The notes: generated from the letters alone by a model not told the origin. Numbered from the stretch's first letter, positions 1 to 6,552 are shown. The stretch is 11,041 nucleotides of DNA from Acidimicrobiaceae bacterium (GCA_003455715.1 DMQJ01000021.1:12146-23186); one strand, 5' to 3'. A program made the numbers and translations.

Positions 1-14
1 GGGCCCGCAGGCCC
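1..14. terminator. short GC hairpin downstream of the pilin gene, possible terminator
   Basis: A perfect 5-bp inverted repeat (GGGCC, 4-nt loop CGCA, GGCCC) lies 37 bp past the pilin stop codon in the direction of pilin transcription. It touches the window edge, so its full extent and any U-tract cannot be seen. It could equally be part of the next gene. This is a weak terminator candidate. Confidence 0.25.
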
Positions 15-38
15 GGCTCGCTCAGTGGTTGTTGATCG

Positions 39-55
39 CTGATCGGAAGGATCAG
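39..55. repeat. 6-bp inverted repeat spanning the pilin stop codon
   Basis: CTGATC (39-44) and GATCAG (50-55) form a perfect 6-bp stem with a 5-nt loop, and the pilin stop codon (52-54) lies inside it. There is no U-run on either strand. It may help end or stabilise the pilin transcript together with the hairpin at 1-14, but a role is only a guess. Confidence 0.3.
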
Positions 56-417
56 GGAGTCGTGGTCGGCGCCACAGTGGTGGCAGGGGCGGCGCAGTTG
101 CCAACACCGGTGAGGGTGTAGGTGACGGCCGGCGCCACGGGAGCGGCGTAGGTCCAGTTGGGGCTGACGCTGCGGAGCAGACCCTCATCCACCATGGCCT
201 GAGCCGAAGCGGGGTACGAGCCGTTCTGCGCCATGTAGGCCTCGGCGGCCACTTCGAGGGTCTTCAGGTCGGCGTTGCAGGCGCTCTCCTCACCCTGGTC
301 GGTGATACCACGAACGGCGAACACCGTCACGGTGGCCAGGATGCCCAAGATCACGATGACGATCAGGAGCTCGACGAGGGTGAAGCCCTTGTCCTTGTTC
401 TCGGTGTGGGTGTTCAT
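52..417 (-). CDS. type IV pilin / pseudopilin-like prepilin
   Basis: A 121-residue precursor of a pilin-like subunit, inserted in the membrane and assembled into a pilus or pseudopilus. The class III signal peptide is clear: a short polar leader (residues 1-10), Gly11-Phe12 at the prepilin peptidase site (KGFTLVELLIV), the conserved Glu16 at mature position +5, then a hydrophobic helix to about residue 35. Cys47 and Cys108 could form the usual disulfide. The C-terminus is a Thr/Pro/Ala tail. The start at 417 is chosen over an upstream in-frame ATG at 453 because GGGAGGA sits 10 nt before it, and the longer form would bury that site inside coding sequence and lengthen the leader. It resembles PilA and GspG-type subunits. 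No pilus assembly genes are in view, so fimbrial pilin and secretion pseudopilin cannot be told apart. Confidence 0.88.
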   Translation of the reverse strand: MNTHTENKDKGFTLVELLIVIVILGILATVTVFAVRGITDQGEESACNADLKTLEVAAEAYMAQNGSYPASAQAMVDEGLLRSVSPNWTYAAPVAPAVTYTLTGVGNCAAPATTVAPTTTP

Positions 418-427
418 GTTGCGTGTT

Positions 428-434
428 TCCTCCC
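428..434 (-). promoter_or_regulatory. ribosome binding site of the pilin gene
   Basis: On the minus strand this reads GGGAGGA, 10 nt upstream of the ATG at 417. It is a strong Shine-Dalgarno match and settles the choice of start codon. The 220-bp gap between the divergent starts (418-637) should also hold promoters for both directions, but I could not find a convincing -35/-10 pair in it. Confidence 0.7.
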
Positions 435-620
435 GCATGTAAGTGGTTCCCACTGATCACGTCGTGCCGCCAAGCCGGCTGCCCGAACGCAACAGGTCCA
501 TCGGGATGGGGTGGAGGCGGCTTGAGGAATTTCTTCGTCAAGCAATCATCAACCCCGATCGTCACCTCATCCTCAAGGGCTGTTGGCGTCGTACCGATAC
601 ACGACACGTACTACGGGCAC

Positions 621-630
621 GAGGGAAGGG
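621..630 (+). promoter_or_regulatory. ribosome binding site of the coiled-coil gene
   Basis: The purine stretch GAGGGAAGGG lies 7 nt before the ATG at 638. It supports that start against the longer open frame, which extends upstream to 443 without a comparable site. Confidence 0.6.
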
Positions 631-637
631 TCGGCAC

Positions 638-1156
638 ATGCGGCGCAGCGACAAGAGTTGGTTGGAGTTCGACGATCTCACCAAGCCGTTCCTTGCCCCC
701 GGCTCCGACGAAACCGTCACCGCGGTAGCCGTGGAGTTGCGCGACCGGATGACCAAGGTGGAGCAGCAGGTGCTCGCCCAGTACACCGCCACCGCCGCCT
801 ACGCGACGCTCTCCCAACAGGGTGTCGAGCAGGCCCGCGCCGAGGCCCGCGCCGACCTAGACCGCGCACAGAGCACCGTCTTCGGTCTGCTCGACACGTT
901 GCGCTCGGAAGTGAACGCTCGCCTCACGGCACTCGAGAACCGGCCCGATTCGCGGGCGGCATCGCTCACCGGCGACGTGTCGGGCAAGGTCGCAGCGATG
1001 GAAGAGCGGATGCGGGCCATGATCGGCGCGCTCGAAGGTTGCGTACGCGAGAACATGCTGCTGCGTCAGCAGGTCGACGAGCTGATGCGTCGGCAGATGG
1101 AACACGACGGCTGGCTGGTCAGCAGTGGTAGTGCGTCGGAGCTGTCGTTGCAGTAA
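638..1156 (+). CDS. predicted coiled-coil protein of unknown function
   Basis: A 172-residue protein that I do not recognise. Residues 1-25 hold a short acidic/aromatic segment (SWLEFDDLTKPFL) that could be a docking motif. From about residue 26 to 156 it is Ala/Glu/Arg-rich, with heptad-like hydrophobic spacing typical of long helices and coiled coils, broken by a Pro/Asp/Gly-containing stretch near 101-116. The tail is Ser-rich. There is no signal peptide or membrane segment, so it is probably cytoplasmic. The start is supported by the GAGGGAAGGG site. It ends 9 bp before rlmI on the same strand, so the two are likely co-transcribed. Nothing in the sequence links it mechanistically to rRNA methylation. 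A structural or scaffold role is only a guess. Confidence 0.75.
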   Translation: MRRSDKSWLEFDDLTKPFLAPGSDETVTAVAVELRDRMTKVEQQVLAQYTATAAYATLSQQGVEQARAEARADLDRAQSTVFGLLDTLRSEVNARLTALENRPDSRAASLTGDVSGKVAAMEERMRAMIGALEGCVRENMLLRQQVDELMRRQMEHDGWLVSSGSASELSLQ

Positions 1157-1165
1157 GAACGAGGC

Positions 1166-2350
1166 GTGACTGCTTCGCTGTGGCTGCGCCCCAATCGTGA
1201 CCGATCGCTGAAACGTCGACACCCGTGGGTGTTCAGCGGTGCTGTCGCCCGGGTGGACGGTGCACCGGCGCCCGGCGAGACCGTGATGGTTCGTTCGGCG
1301 GAGGGCGACACGCTCGGTTGGGCGGCGTACAGCCCCGAATCGCAGATCCGTGCCCGAATGTGGACGTTCGAGCCCGACGTTGTGGTCGACGATGCCTTCG
1401 TGGCTGCACAGGTGACCGCTGCGGCCGCCCGTCGTTCCGGCCTGCTCTCGGGTGGTGCTACCGACTCGGCGAGGCTGGTGTTCAGCGAGGCCGACGGCGT
1501 GCCGGGCGTGGTGGCCGACCGCTACGGCGACACCATCGTGTGCCAACTCACCACCGCCGGCGCCGACCGCTGGCGCGAGGTGCTGGCCGACGCGCTGGTC
1601 GCCTTGCCGGGTGTTGCAACCGTCTACGAGCGCAGCGACGCCGACGTACGCGAGCGGGAGGGCCTGGGGCCACGAGTCGGTCTGCTACGCGGTGGCGCTC
1701 CGGCGGCTGATCTCGTGGCGCACGAGGCGGGCTTCCGGTACGCGGTGGATGTGGAGGGTGGTCACAAGACCGGCTTCTATCTCGACCAGCGCGACGCGCG
1801 GACCGCAGTCGGCATGTGGGCGCCCGGCCGTCGGGTGCTGAATGTGTTCAGTTACACCGGGGCATTCACCGTGGTGGCCGCGGCGCGTGGGGCGGCTTCG
1901 CTGCTGTCGATCGACTCGTCGGGGCCAGCACTCGCCACGGCTGCACGCAACGGCGGCCTCAACGATGTCGACATGGGTGAGTTGCGCGAGGGCGATGCCT
2001 TCACCGCGTTGCGCGGCCTGCGCGACCGGGCTCAGCAGTTCGACCTGATCCTGCTCGACCCACCGAAGCTGGCCAACAGTGAAGGCCAGCTTGAGAAGGC
2101 GTCACGCGCCTACAAAGACCTCAACCTGTTGGCAGTGAAGCTGCTGGCCCCAGGTGGCGTGCTGCTCACCTGGAGCTGCAGCGGGGCGATGACGATGGAG
2201 TTGTTTCAGAAGGTGGTGGCGGGCGCCGCGCTCGCCCCCCGCCGCACCGTGCGCATCGTGGGTCGCCTGCACCAGCCGAGCGACCACCCCGTGCCCCTCG
2301 CCTTCCCTGAAGCCGAGTACCTCAAAGGCCTCGTGTTAGTGGCCGACTGA
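1166..2350 (+). CDS. rlmI: 23S rRNA (cytosine-C5)-methyltransferase RlmI
   Basis: A 394-residue SAM-dependent RNA methyltransferase. It is collinear with E. coli RlmI (396 aa as I recall it), which makes m5C1962 in 23S rRNA. The N-terminal PUA-like domain (about 1-75) starts with RRHPWVFSGAV. A middle domain precedes the Rossmann methyltransferase domain. Motifs seen are GHKTGFYLDQRD (199-210), the SAM-binding VLNVFSYTGAF (214-224), LLDPPK (296-301) and the catalytic SCSG with Cys328. The GTG start is chosen because it reproduces the family N-terminus almost exactly. GAGG lies only 1 nt before it, so translation may depend on coupling to the coiled-coil gene 9 bp upstream. The last 15 bp overlap the convergent epimerase gene. 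All catalytic motifs are present, so an active enzyme is expected. Confidence 0.95.
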   Translation: MTASLWLRPNRDRSLKRRHPWVFSGAVARVDGAPAPGETVMVRSAEGDTLGWAAYSPESQIRARMWTFEPDVVVDDAFVAAQVTAAAARRSGLLSGGATDSARLVFSEADGVPGVVADRYGDTIVCQLTTAGADRWREVLADALVALPGVATVYERSDADVREREGLGPRVGLLRGGAPAADLVAHEAGFRYAVDVEGGHKTGFYLDQRDARTAVGMWAPGRRVLNVFSYTGAFTVVAAARGAASLLSIDSSGPALATAARNGGLNDVDMGELREGDAFTALRGLRDRAQQFDLILLDPPKLANSEGQLEKASRAYKDLNLLAVKLLAPGGVLLTWSCSGAMTMELFQKVVAGAALAPRRTVRIVGRLHQPSDHPVPLAFPEAEYLKGLVLVAD

Positions 2351-2755
2351 CGGGTTCTCTTGCACCAACTCGATGAGGGTGCCGAAGCTGCCTTTGGGGT
2401 GAACGAACGCCACGGTGGTGCCACGGCTGCCCGGGCGGGGCGCCTTGTCGATGGGGGTGGCACCGGCAGCCACCATGGCATCGAGCGCCTCCTGGCAGTT
2501 GGCGACGCGGTAGCCCACGTGGTGCAGCCCCTCGCCACGCTTCTCGATCGACTTGGCGATGGGGCTGTCGGGGCGAGTGGCGGCGGTGAGCTGGATGTAG
2601 CTGTCGGCCACCTTCACCAGGGCCTCCTCCACGCCGTCGCTGTCGACGATCTCGCGGTGATGCACCTCGGCCCCGAAGGCCTCCTTGTAGTAGGCGATGG
2701 CCGCCTCCAGGTCGCGGACGGCGATGGCGATGTGGTCGATTTCGGTCAGCAGCAT
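2336..2755 (-). CDS. mce: methylmalonyl-CoA (ethylmalonyl-CoA) epimerase
   Basis: A 139-residue VOC-superfamily enzyme, close to the usual family length, that interconverts (2R)- and (2S)-methylmalonyl-CoA. In organisms with Ccr the same enzyme also handles ethylmalonyl-CoA. The fold is two beta-alpha-beta-beta-beta modules (about 5-57 and 75-131). The expected divalent-metal ligands are visible: His8 (IDHIAIAV), Gln55 (YIQL), a His in the LHHV motif (78/79) and Glu129 (LIEL). No good Shine-Dalgarno site precedes the ATG, only a G-rich TGGGGCC directly before it. However, the N-terminus MLLTEIDHIAIAV is what the family needs. The gene converges on rlmI with a 15-bp overlap at its 3' end and diverges from the sigma gene. 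The crotonyl-CoA carboxylase/reductase in the same window supports a role in C4/C5 acyl-CoA metabolism. Confidence 0.93.
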   Translation of the reverse strand: MLLTEIDHIAIAVRDLEAAIAYYKEAFGAEVHHREIVDSDGVEEALVKVADSYIQLTAATRPDSPIAKSIEKRGEGLHHVGYRVANCQEALDAMVAAGATPIDKAPRPGSRGTTVAFVHPKGSFGTLIELVQENPSVGH

Positions 2756-2835
2756 GGCCCCAGTGAAACAGATCGACGTACGGTGGCGTCAAGGTGGGCA
2801 TGCAGAGCGCACGACTCGCCCTGCGAGTTCCCCTC

Positions 2836-3303
2836 ATGACCGCTTGCACATTCGACGACTTCTACCGTGCCCACCACGCCGACGCTGTGCGGTGGGCCGT
2901 GGCGTTGGTGGGGTCGTTGGCGGTCGCTGAGGAACTCGCCCACGACTCGCTGGAAGCGGTGCGACCGCGCCTGACCAGCCTCGACAACCCTGCCGCGTAC
3001 CTGCGCCGGGTGGTGGTGAATCGCGCCCGCTCGTGGCATCGCTGGCACGTTCGAGAGCGGCGCCGAGTGCTGCGTGTGACGGCTGGCCAACCCACGTCGT
3101 ACACGCAGCCCACCAGCGAGGTGCTCGACGCGCTGGCATCGTTGCCGTATCGCCAACGAGCAGCCGTCACCTTGCGCTTCTGGGCCGATTGGACCGACGA
3201 ACAGATCGCCGACGCGCTCGGTTGTGCGCCCGCGAGCGTGCGGGTGCTGGTGCATCGGGGCATCGCGGCCCTGCGTGCCGACTTGAAGGAGACCGTGGAA
3301 TGA
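2836..3303 (+). CDS. ECF-type RNA polymerase sigma factor (SigE-like group)
   Basis: A 155-residue alternative sigma factor with the minimal region 2 plus region 4 layout of ECF sigmas. Region 2 (about 6-67) begins FDDFYRAHHADAVRW and includes AEELAHDSLEAV and the YLRRVVVNRARSW helix. Region 4 (about 97-150) includes LASLPYRQRAAVTLRFW and the helix-turn-helix DEQIADALGCAPASVRVLVHRG. The start is uncertain. The ATG at 2836 gives the standard family N-terminus but has no Shine-Dalgarno site. An ATG at 2800 follows AAGG and adds 12 residues, and a GTG at 2794 is also in frame. The stop overlaps the ATG of the next gene (ATGA, 3300-3303), so the two products should be co-made and probably act together. 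An upstream autoregulated promoter is expected in the short gap to the divergent epimerase gene, but I could not identify it. Confidence 0.9.
   Translation: MTACTFDDFYRAHHADAVRWAVALVGSLAVAEELAHDSLEAVRPRLTSLDNPAAYLRRVVVNRARSWHRWHVRERRRVLRVTAGQPTSYTQPTSEVLDALASLPYRQRAAVTLRFWADWTDEQIADALGCAPASVRVLVHRGIAALRADLKETVE
3286..3291 (+). promoter_or_regulatory. ribosome binding site of the sigma-partner gene
   Basis: AAGGAG lies inside the last codons of the sigma gene, 8 nt before the ATG at 3300. Together with the ATGA stop/start overlap it indicates translational coupling. It also fixes the start, although the reading frame stays open upstream as far as 3033. Confidence 0.85.
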
Positions 3304-5135
3304 ACACCCCCCTCGACACCGATCTGCCCGCCGGTTCCGCCGAAGTTGTCGCACGTGTACGCGCAGCACTTGATGAAGTGGCCGCGACAACTTCGTCCAC
3401 GGCGACGGCTGGGGTGGGCACCGGGTCGGGTGCCCGGATGCCGTCCCGCTGGTCGACCGTGCAGTGGGTGGCCGCAGCCGCATGTCTGTTGGCCGTCGTG
3501 ATCGGAGGTGTACTGGTGCTGCGACCGAACGACCGCGAGCCCCTGCGGCCTGAAGCCACCGATCCGGCCCCCACCATCCCGGTCCCCACCGACTCGCCGA
3601 TGCCCTACTTCCTCGCCGCCGCCGACTTTGCGTCCTACAACCTCCTGGAACGGCCTCTTGCGCAGTGGGTGAAGCCGGGTGAAGTGGTGATGGCCTGGGC
3701 CCGCGGCGGCGATCCGTCGCAAGGCCTGCTGGTGTTGGGCGTCGGAGCGGGCGGGAAACCGCTCACCACCCAGATGCCGACGATGATCGACTGCGCGATG
3801 TGCAACAAACCGTGGTCGATCGCCTCGTTCGGCCTCACAGAGAGCGACCGCGATGATCTGGTCGCAAGCATCGTTCCAGGGTCTGGCCTTCCGTGGGTAC
3901 TGCCCGTCGACGGTTGGGAACTGTTTGCGTACACCACCGGCGAGGACCCGCTGTCGTCCCTGTTCGAAGAGCAGTACGCCCGGGGTGACGATGGCGATGC
4001 AGTGATCCGCATGTTGCATCCGTTCGAAGCACTGACCACGTTCACGCTTGCCGACGAACCGATCGAGCCGATCACCGTCGCCGGTCAGGCGGGGTGGAAG
4101 CTCGGCAACACCGGGGCCATCTGGCGAGAGCCGTTGACCGGTGGATGGGTGCTGTTCAATGCTGTCGACACGGCCGACCGGGTGGACGGGTTGATTGCGG
4201 CGATCGTGCCCACCTCGGGTGGCGAACCGGCGACCAGCGTTCCCGCACCGGTCGACAACCAACTGGTGCGGGTGGTGTCGGTGTCGGGCGACGCCTTGCC
4301 GGTGTTCGACTCGTCGGGCGCCTCCGACCCAGCAGTGGGCCTTCCCATCCCCACCATCCAGACGAGTGCGGGCAAGTTCACCGTGGATGGACCCACACTC
4401 TTCGTCTTTGTCGCCCACTGGTGCCCGCACTGCAACGCCGAGTTGCCGAGGCTCATCGAGGGGCTGGCGTCGAACGCGTTCGATGGGGCGCGGGTGGTGC
4501 TGGTGAGCACGGCCGAGTCGCCATCGGCCGTGAACTACCCGCCGGGCGAGTGGCTGGCGAGCCGCGGCTGGACCGGCGAAGTGCTGTACGACGCATCGCT
4601 CGGTGACGGCGCCGCGGGCGAGTTGGCGGAGGCGTTCGGTGCATCGGCCTGGCCCTACTTCGTGATGGTCAACAGTGAGGGCGTCGTCACCGCCCGCGCC
4701 GCCGGCGAGCGCGAAGTCGATGACGTGGTGGAACTGATCAACACGGCAGCCACCGGCGACGTTGTGGGTCAGCTGGTGATCGACGCCATCGACCTCGACT
4801 TCATGGTGCTCGAAGGCGGCGGTGATCACGTTGCGACCCTGAAGAAGGGGCCGATCCTCACCTTCGATCGAGAGACAGGCACGCCCACCATCGTCGGGCA
4901 TCGCACCACCTACGGCGCTCCATTCCTCCGGCTCGAGGAATTGCAGATCGGCGACCGGCTCACGTTCACGACCGTCGACGGCACTCGCACGTTCGAGGTC
5001 ACGCTGGTGGATCGATGCGACGGCGACGAACCGTGTCCGGCCCGAGACGGGGACGATCTGCTCCTCGCCGCATTCGACCCCGAGTACACCAGCAATACCC
5101 GCCTCACCGTGCACGCCACCGAAGTGTTCGACTGA
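3300..5135 (+). CDS. membrane-anchored thioredoxin / sortase-like fusion, candidate sigma partner
   Basis: A 611-residue protein with an unusual architecture. Residues 1-52 are probably cytoplasmic, with an amphipathic stretch (13-31). One membrane helix follows (about 53-75), then a Pro-rich linker. Residues about 100-320 form a region I do not recognise, containing a CxxC (Cys165, Cys168). About 345-482 is a TlpA/thioredoxin-like domain with the active site WCPHC (Cys375, Cys378) and a plausible cis-Pro452. About 488-609 matches the class E sortase core: GHRTTYGAPF with His534, and Arg601 before the last strand. The segment that should read TLxTC-x-P is LAAFDP, so the catalytic Cys is Phe592. 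The His-X-Arg geometry is otherwise right, with the usual 9-residue Cys-to-Arg spacing. The gene overlaps the sigma gene, which suggests it regulates that sigma, but the N-terminus lacks the zinc anti-sigma HxxxCxxC motif. Sortase activity is not expected; disulfide chemistry outside the membrane is. Confidence 0.85.
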   Translation: MNTPLDTDLPAGSAEVVARVRAALDEVAATTSSTATAGVGTGSGARMPSRWSTVQWVAAAACLLAVVIGGVLVLRPNDREPLRPEATDPAPTIPVPTDSPMPYFLAAADFASYNLLERPLAQWVKPGEVVMAWARGGDPSQGLLVLGVGAGGKPLTTQMPTMIDCAMCNKPWSIASFGLTESDRDDLVASIVPGSGLPWVLPVDGWELFAYTTGEDPLSSLFEEQYARGDDGDAVIRMLHPFEALTTFTLADEPIEPITVAGQAGWKLGNTGAIWREPLTGGWVLFNAVDTADRVDGLIAAIVPTSGGEPATSVPAPVDNQLVRVVSVSGDALPVFDSSGASDPAVGLPIPTIQTSAGKFTVDGPTLFVFVAHWCPHCNAELPRLIEGLASNAFDGARVVLVSTAESPSAVNYPPGEWLASRGWTGEVLYDASLGDGAAGELAEAFGASAWPYFVMVNSEGVVTARAAGEREVDDVVELINTAATGDVVGQLVIDAIDLDFMVLEGGGDHVATLKKGPILTFDRETGTPTIVGHRTTYGAPFLRLEELQIGDRLTFTTVDGTRTFEVTLVDRCDGDEPCPARDGDDLLLAAFDPEYTSNTRLTVHATEVFD

Positions 5136-5209
5136 GGGGAGGTTGTGCTCGCAACTGGCGCGCGAAATGGCGTCGGACGCGTGTGATCGCAGCCCCAGAA
5201 GCGCTTCCG

Positions 5210-6538
5210 TCAGCGGCGGAAGGCGTGGAGTTTGTCGCCGACCTTGGCGCGCAGTTCGGGGTTGGTGACCCCGAGGCCTTCCTCGGGGGCCAGGCACAGC
5301 ACGCCGATCTTGCCCTCGTGCATGTTGTGGTGCACCTGGTAGGCGGCCTCCCCGGTCTGCTCCAGCGCGAACACCTGGCTCATCACCGGGTGGATCATGC
5401 CCTTCTGGATGAGCCGGTTGGCCTCCCACGCCTCCTTGTAGTTGGCGAAGTGGCTGCCCACGAGCCGCTTCAGGCGCATCCAGAAGTGGCGGTTGTCGAA
5501 CTCCATCATGAAGCCCGAGGTAGCCGCGCAGGTGACCACCGTGCCACCACGCTTCACCACGTACATCGACGCACCGAACGTGGAGCGACCGGGGTGCTCG
5601 AAGACGATGTCGGGGTCTTCACCGCACAGGTTGCGAATGTCTTTGCCGAGGCGGCGCCACTCGGTTTCGTCGTGGACGCCGTTCTCGTCGAAGAAGTGGT
5701 AGTCGGCCGCGGCGCGGTCGATGATGTGCTCGACGCCCATGTTGCGCAGGATCTGTGCCTTGTCGGGCGAGCTCACGACGCACACCGGAATGCCGCCGCC
5801 GTTGAGCACGTACTGGGTGGCGTAGGCACCGATGCCACCGGTGGCGCCCCAGATGAGCACCACGTCGCCCTGCTTCATCGCCGCGCCGTTCTTCGACACG
5901 AGCATGCGGTACGACGTGCTGTTGCACAGGGCGTTGACCGCGGCCTCCTCCCAGGTGAGGTGCTCGGGCTTGGGCATCAGCGAGTTGGCCTTCACCACGG
6001 CCAGGTCGGCGAGGCCACCGAAGTTGGTCTCGTAACCCCAGATGCGCTGGTTGGCGGCCATCATCGAGTCGTTGTGGGCGGTGGGGTCTTGGTCGTCGAC
6101 GTGGTTGCAGTGCACCGTCACCCGGTCGCCCGGCTTCCAGTTGCGCACGGCCGAGCCGACCCGTAGCACCACACCCGAGGCGTCGCTGCCCACCACGTGA
6201 TACGGCAGGTCGTGGCGCTGCGCCCACGAGCTCTCACGGGCCAGGCGCGACAACGCGCCGAACGTGCTGATGGGCTCGAAGATGCTGGTCCAGACGGTGT
6301 TGAAGTTGATGCTGCTGGCCATGACCGCCAGGTACACCTCGTCGGGTGCCAGCTCGGGTGTGGGCACCTCGCCCACGTGGATGCTCTGGCGAGGATCCTT
6401 CTCTTTCGACGGCGTGCCCTTCCACATGTCCTGCTCCGCTTTCAGCACGTGAGCAGCCCGATACGAGTCGGGGAGGGGCAGGTTGGCGATGTCGTCAGCG
6501 GACGCGCCGCTCTGGATGGCGTCGAGGATCTCCTGCAT
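5210..6538 (-). CDS. ccr: crotonyl-CoA carboxylase/reductase
   Basis: A 442-residue medium-chain dehydrogenase/reductase, the usual Ccr length. It catalyses NADPH-dependent reductive carboxylation of crotonyl-CoA to (2S)-ethylmalonyl-CoA, the key step of the ethylmalonyl-CoA pathway and a source of ethylmalonyl extender units. The Ccr-specific N-terminal extension (about 1-50) is present. The NADPH-binding WGATGGIG (230-237) lies in the Rossmann domain, and EHPGRSTFGAS (314-324) is typical of the family. Asn80 (INFN), Glu170 (WGYETNFGG) and His363 (GSHFANYKEAW) line up by position with the CO2-binding Asn81, Glu171 and His365 of the Kitasatospora enzyme. Its Phe170 corresponds to Tyr169 here. 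That residue set is recalled, not aligned. No Shine-Dalgarno site precedes the ATG. The gene follows the surface-protein gene on the same strand, across a hairpin. Epimerase is nearby, consistent with the pathway. Confidence 0.95.
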   Translation of the reverse strand: MQEILDAIQSGASADDIANLPLPDSYRAAHVLKAEQDMWKGTPSKEKDPRQSIHVGEVPTPELAPDEVYLAVMASSINFNTVWTSIFEPISTFGALSRLARESSWAQRHDLPYHVVGSDASGVVLRVGSAVRNWKPGDRVTVHCNHVDDQDPTAHNDSMMAANQRIWGYETNFGGLADLAVVKANSLMPKPEHLTWEEAAVNALCNSTSYRMLVSKNGAAMKQGDVVLIWGATGGIGAYATQYVLNGGGIPVCVVSSPDKAQILRNMGVEHIIDRAAADYHFFDENGVHDETEWRRLGKDIRNLCGEDPDIVFEHPGRSTFGASMYVVKRGGTVVTCAATSGFMMEFDNRHFWMRLKRLVGSHFANYKEAWEANRLIQKGMIHPVMSQVFALEQTGEAAYQVHHNMHEGKIGVLCLAPEEGLGVTNPELRAKVGDKLHAFRR

Positions 6539-6544
6539 GCGCCG

Positions 6545-6550
6545 ATGTTA
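6545..6550 (-). promoter_or_regulatory. possible -10 element for a leaderless ccr transcript
   Basis: On the minus strand TAACAT lies 6 nt before the ccr ATG. A start site there would give a leaderless or nearly leaderless mRNA, which would explain the missing Shine-Dalgarno site. Leaderless mRNAs are common in actinobacteria. No good -35 is seen; that position falls inside the hairpin at 6553-6594. Treat as suggestive. Confidence 0.3.
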
Positions 6551-6552
6551 CT

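Noticed and set aside
442..454. AGTGG-TTC-CCACT palindrome in the pilin leader as an operator
   Set aside because: Only 5 bp per arm, with no second copy at a useful spacing. Too short to support as a regulatory site.
443..637. N-terminal extension of the coiled-coil gene to 443
   Set aside because: The added residues would run into the divergent pilin leader and lack a ribosome binding site, whereas GAGGGAAGGG precedes the ATG at 638.
2756..2792. Promoter for the epimerase with TTGACG as the -35
   Set aside because: TTGACG is present on the minus strand at 2787-2792, but no acceptable -10 is found 16-18 nt downstream. Not strong enough to list.
3300..3455. Zinc anti-sigma domain in the N-terminus of the fusion protein
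   Set aside because: Residues 1-52 have no His or Cys, so the HxxxCxxC motif is absent. Any anti-sigma role would have to be of a different type.
5198..5207. GAAGCGCTTC palindrome between the fusion gene and ccr as a bidirectional terminator
   Set aside because: There is no loop and no flanking U/A tracts. In the 74-bp convergent gap I see no other convincing hairpin.
2862..5429. Long minus-strand open frame of 855 codons opposite the sigma and fusion genes
   Set aside because: Its translation is low-complexity and Arg/Gly/His-rich with no recognisable domain. The plus strand there carries a clear sigma factor and a thioredoxin domain with proper start signals. It is a GC-rich antisense shadow.
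5015..6166. Plus-strand open frame of 383 codons opposite ccr
   Set aside because: The opposite strand encodes a full-length, strongly conserved Ccr. The plus-strand product is His/Val/Gly-rich without motifs.
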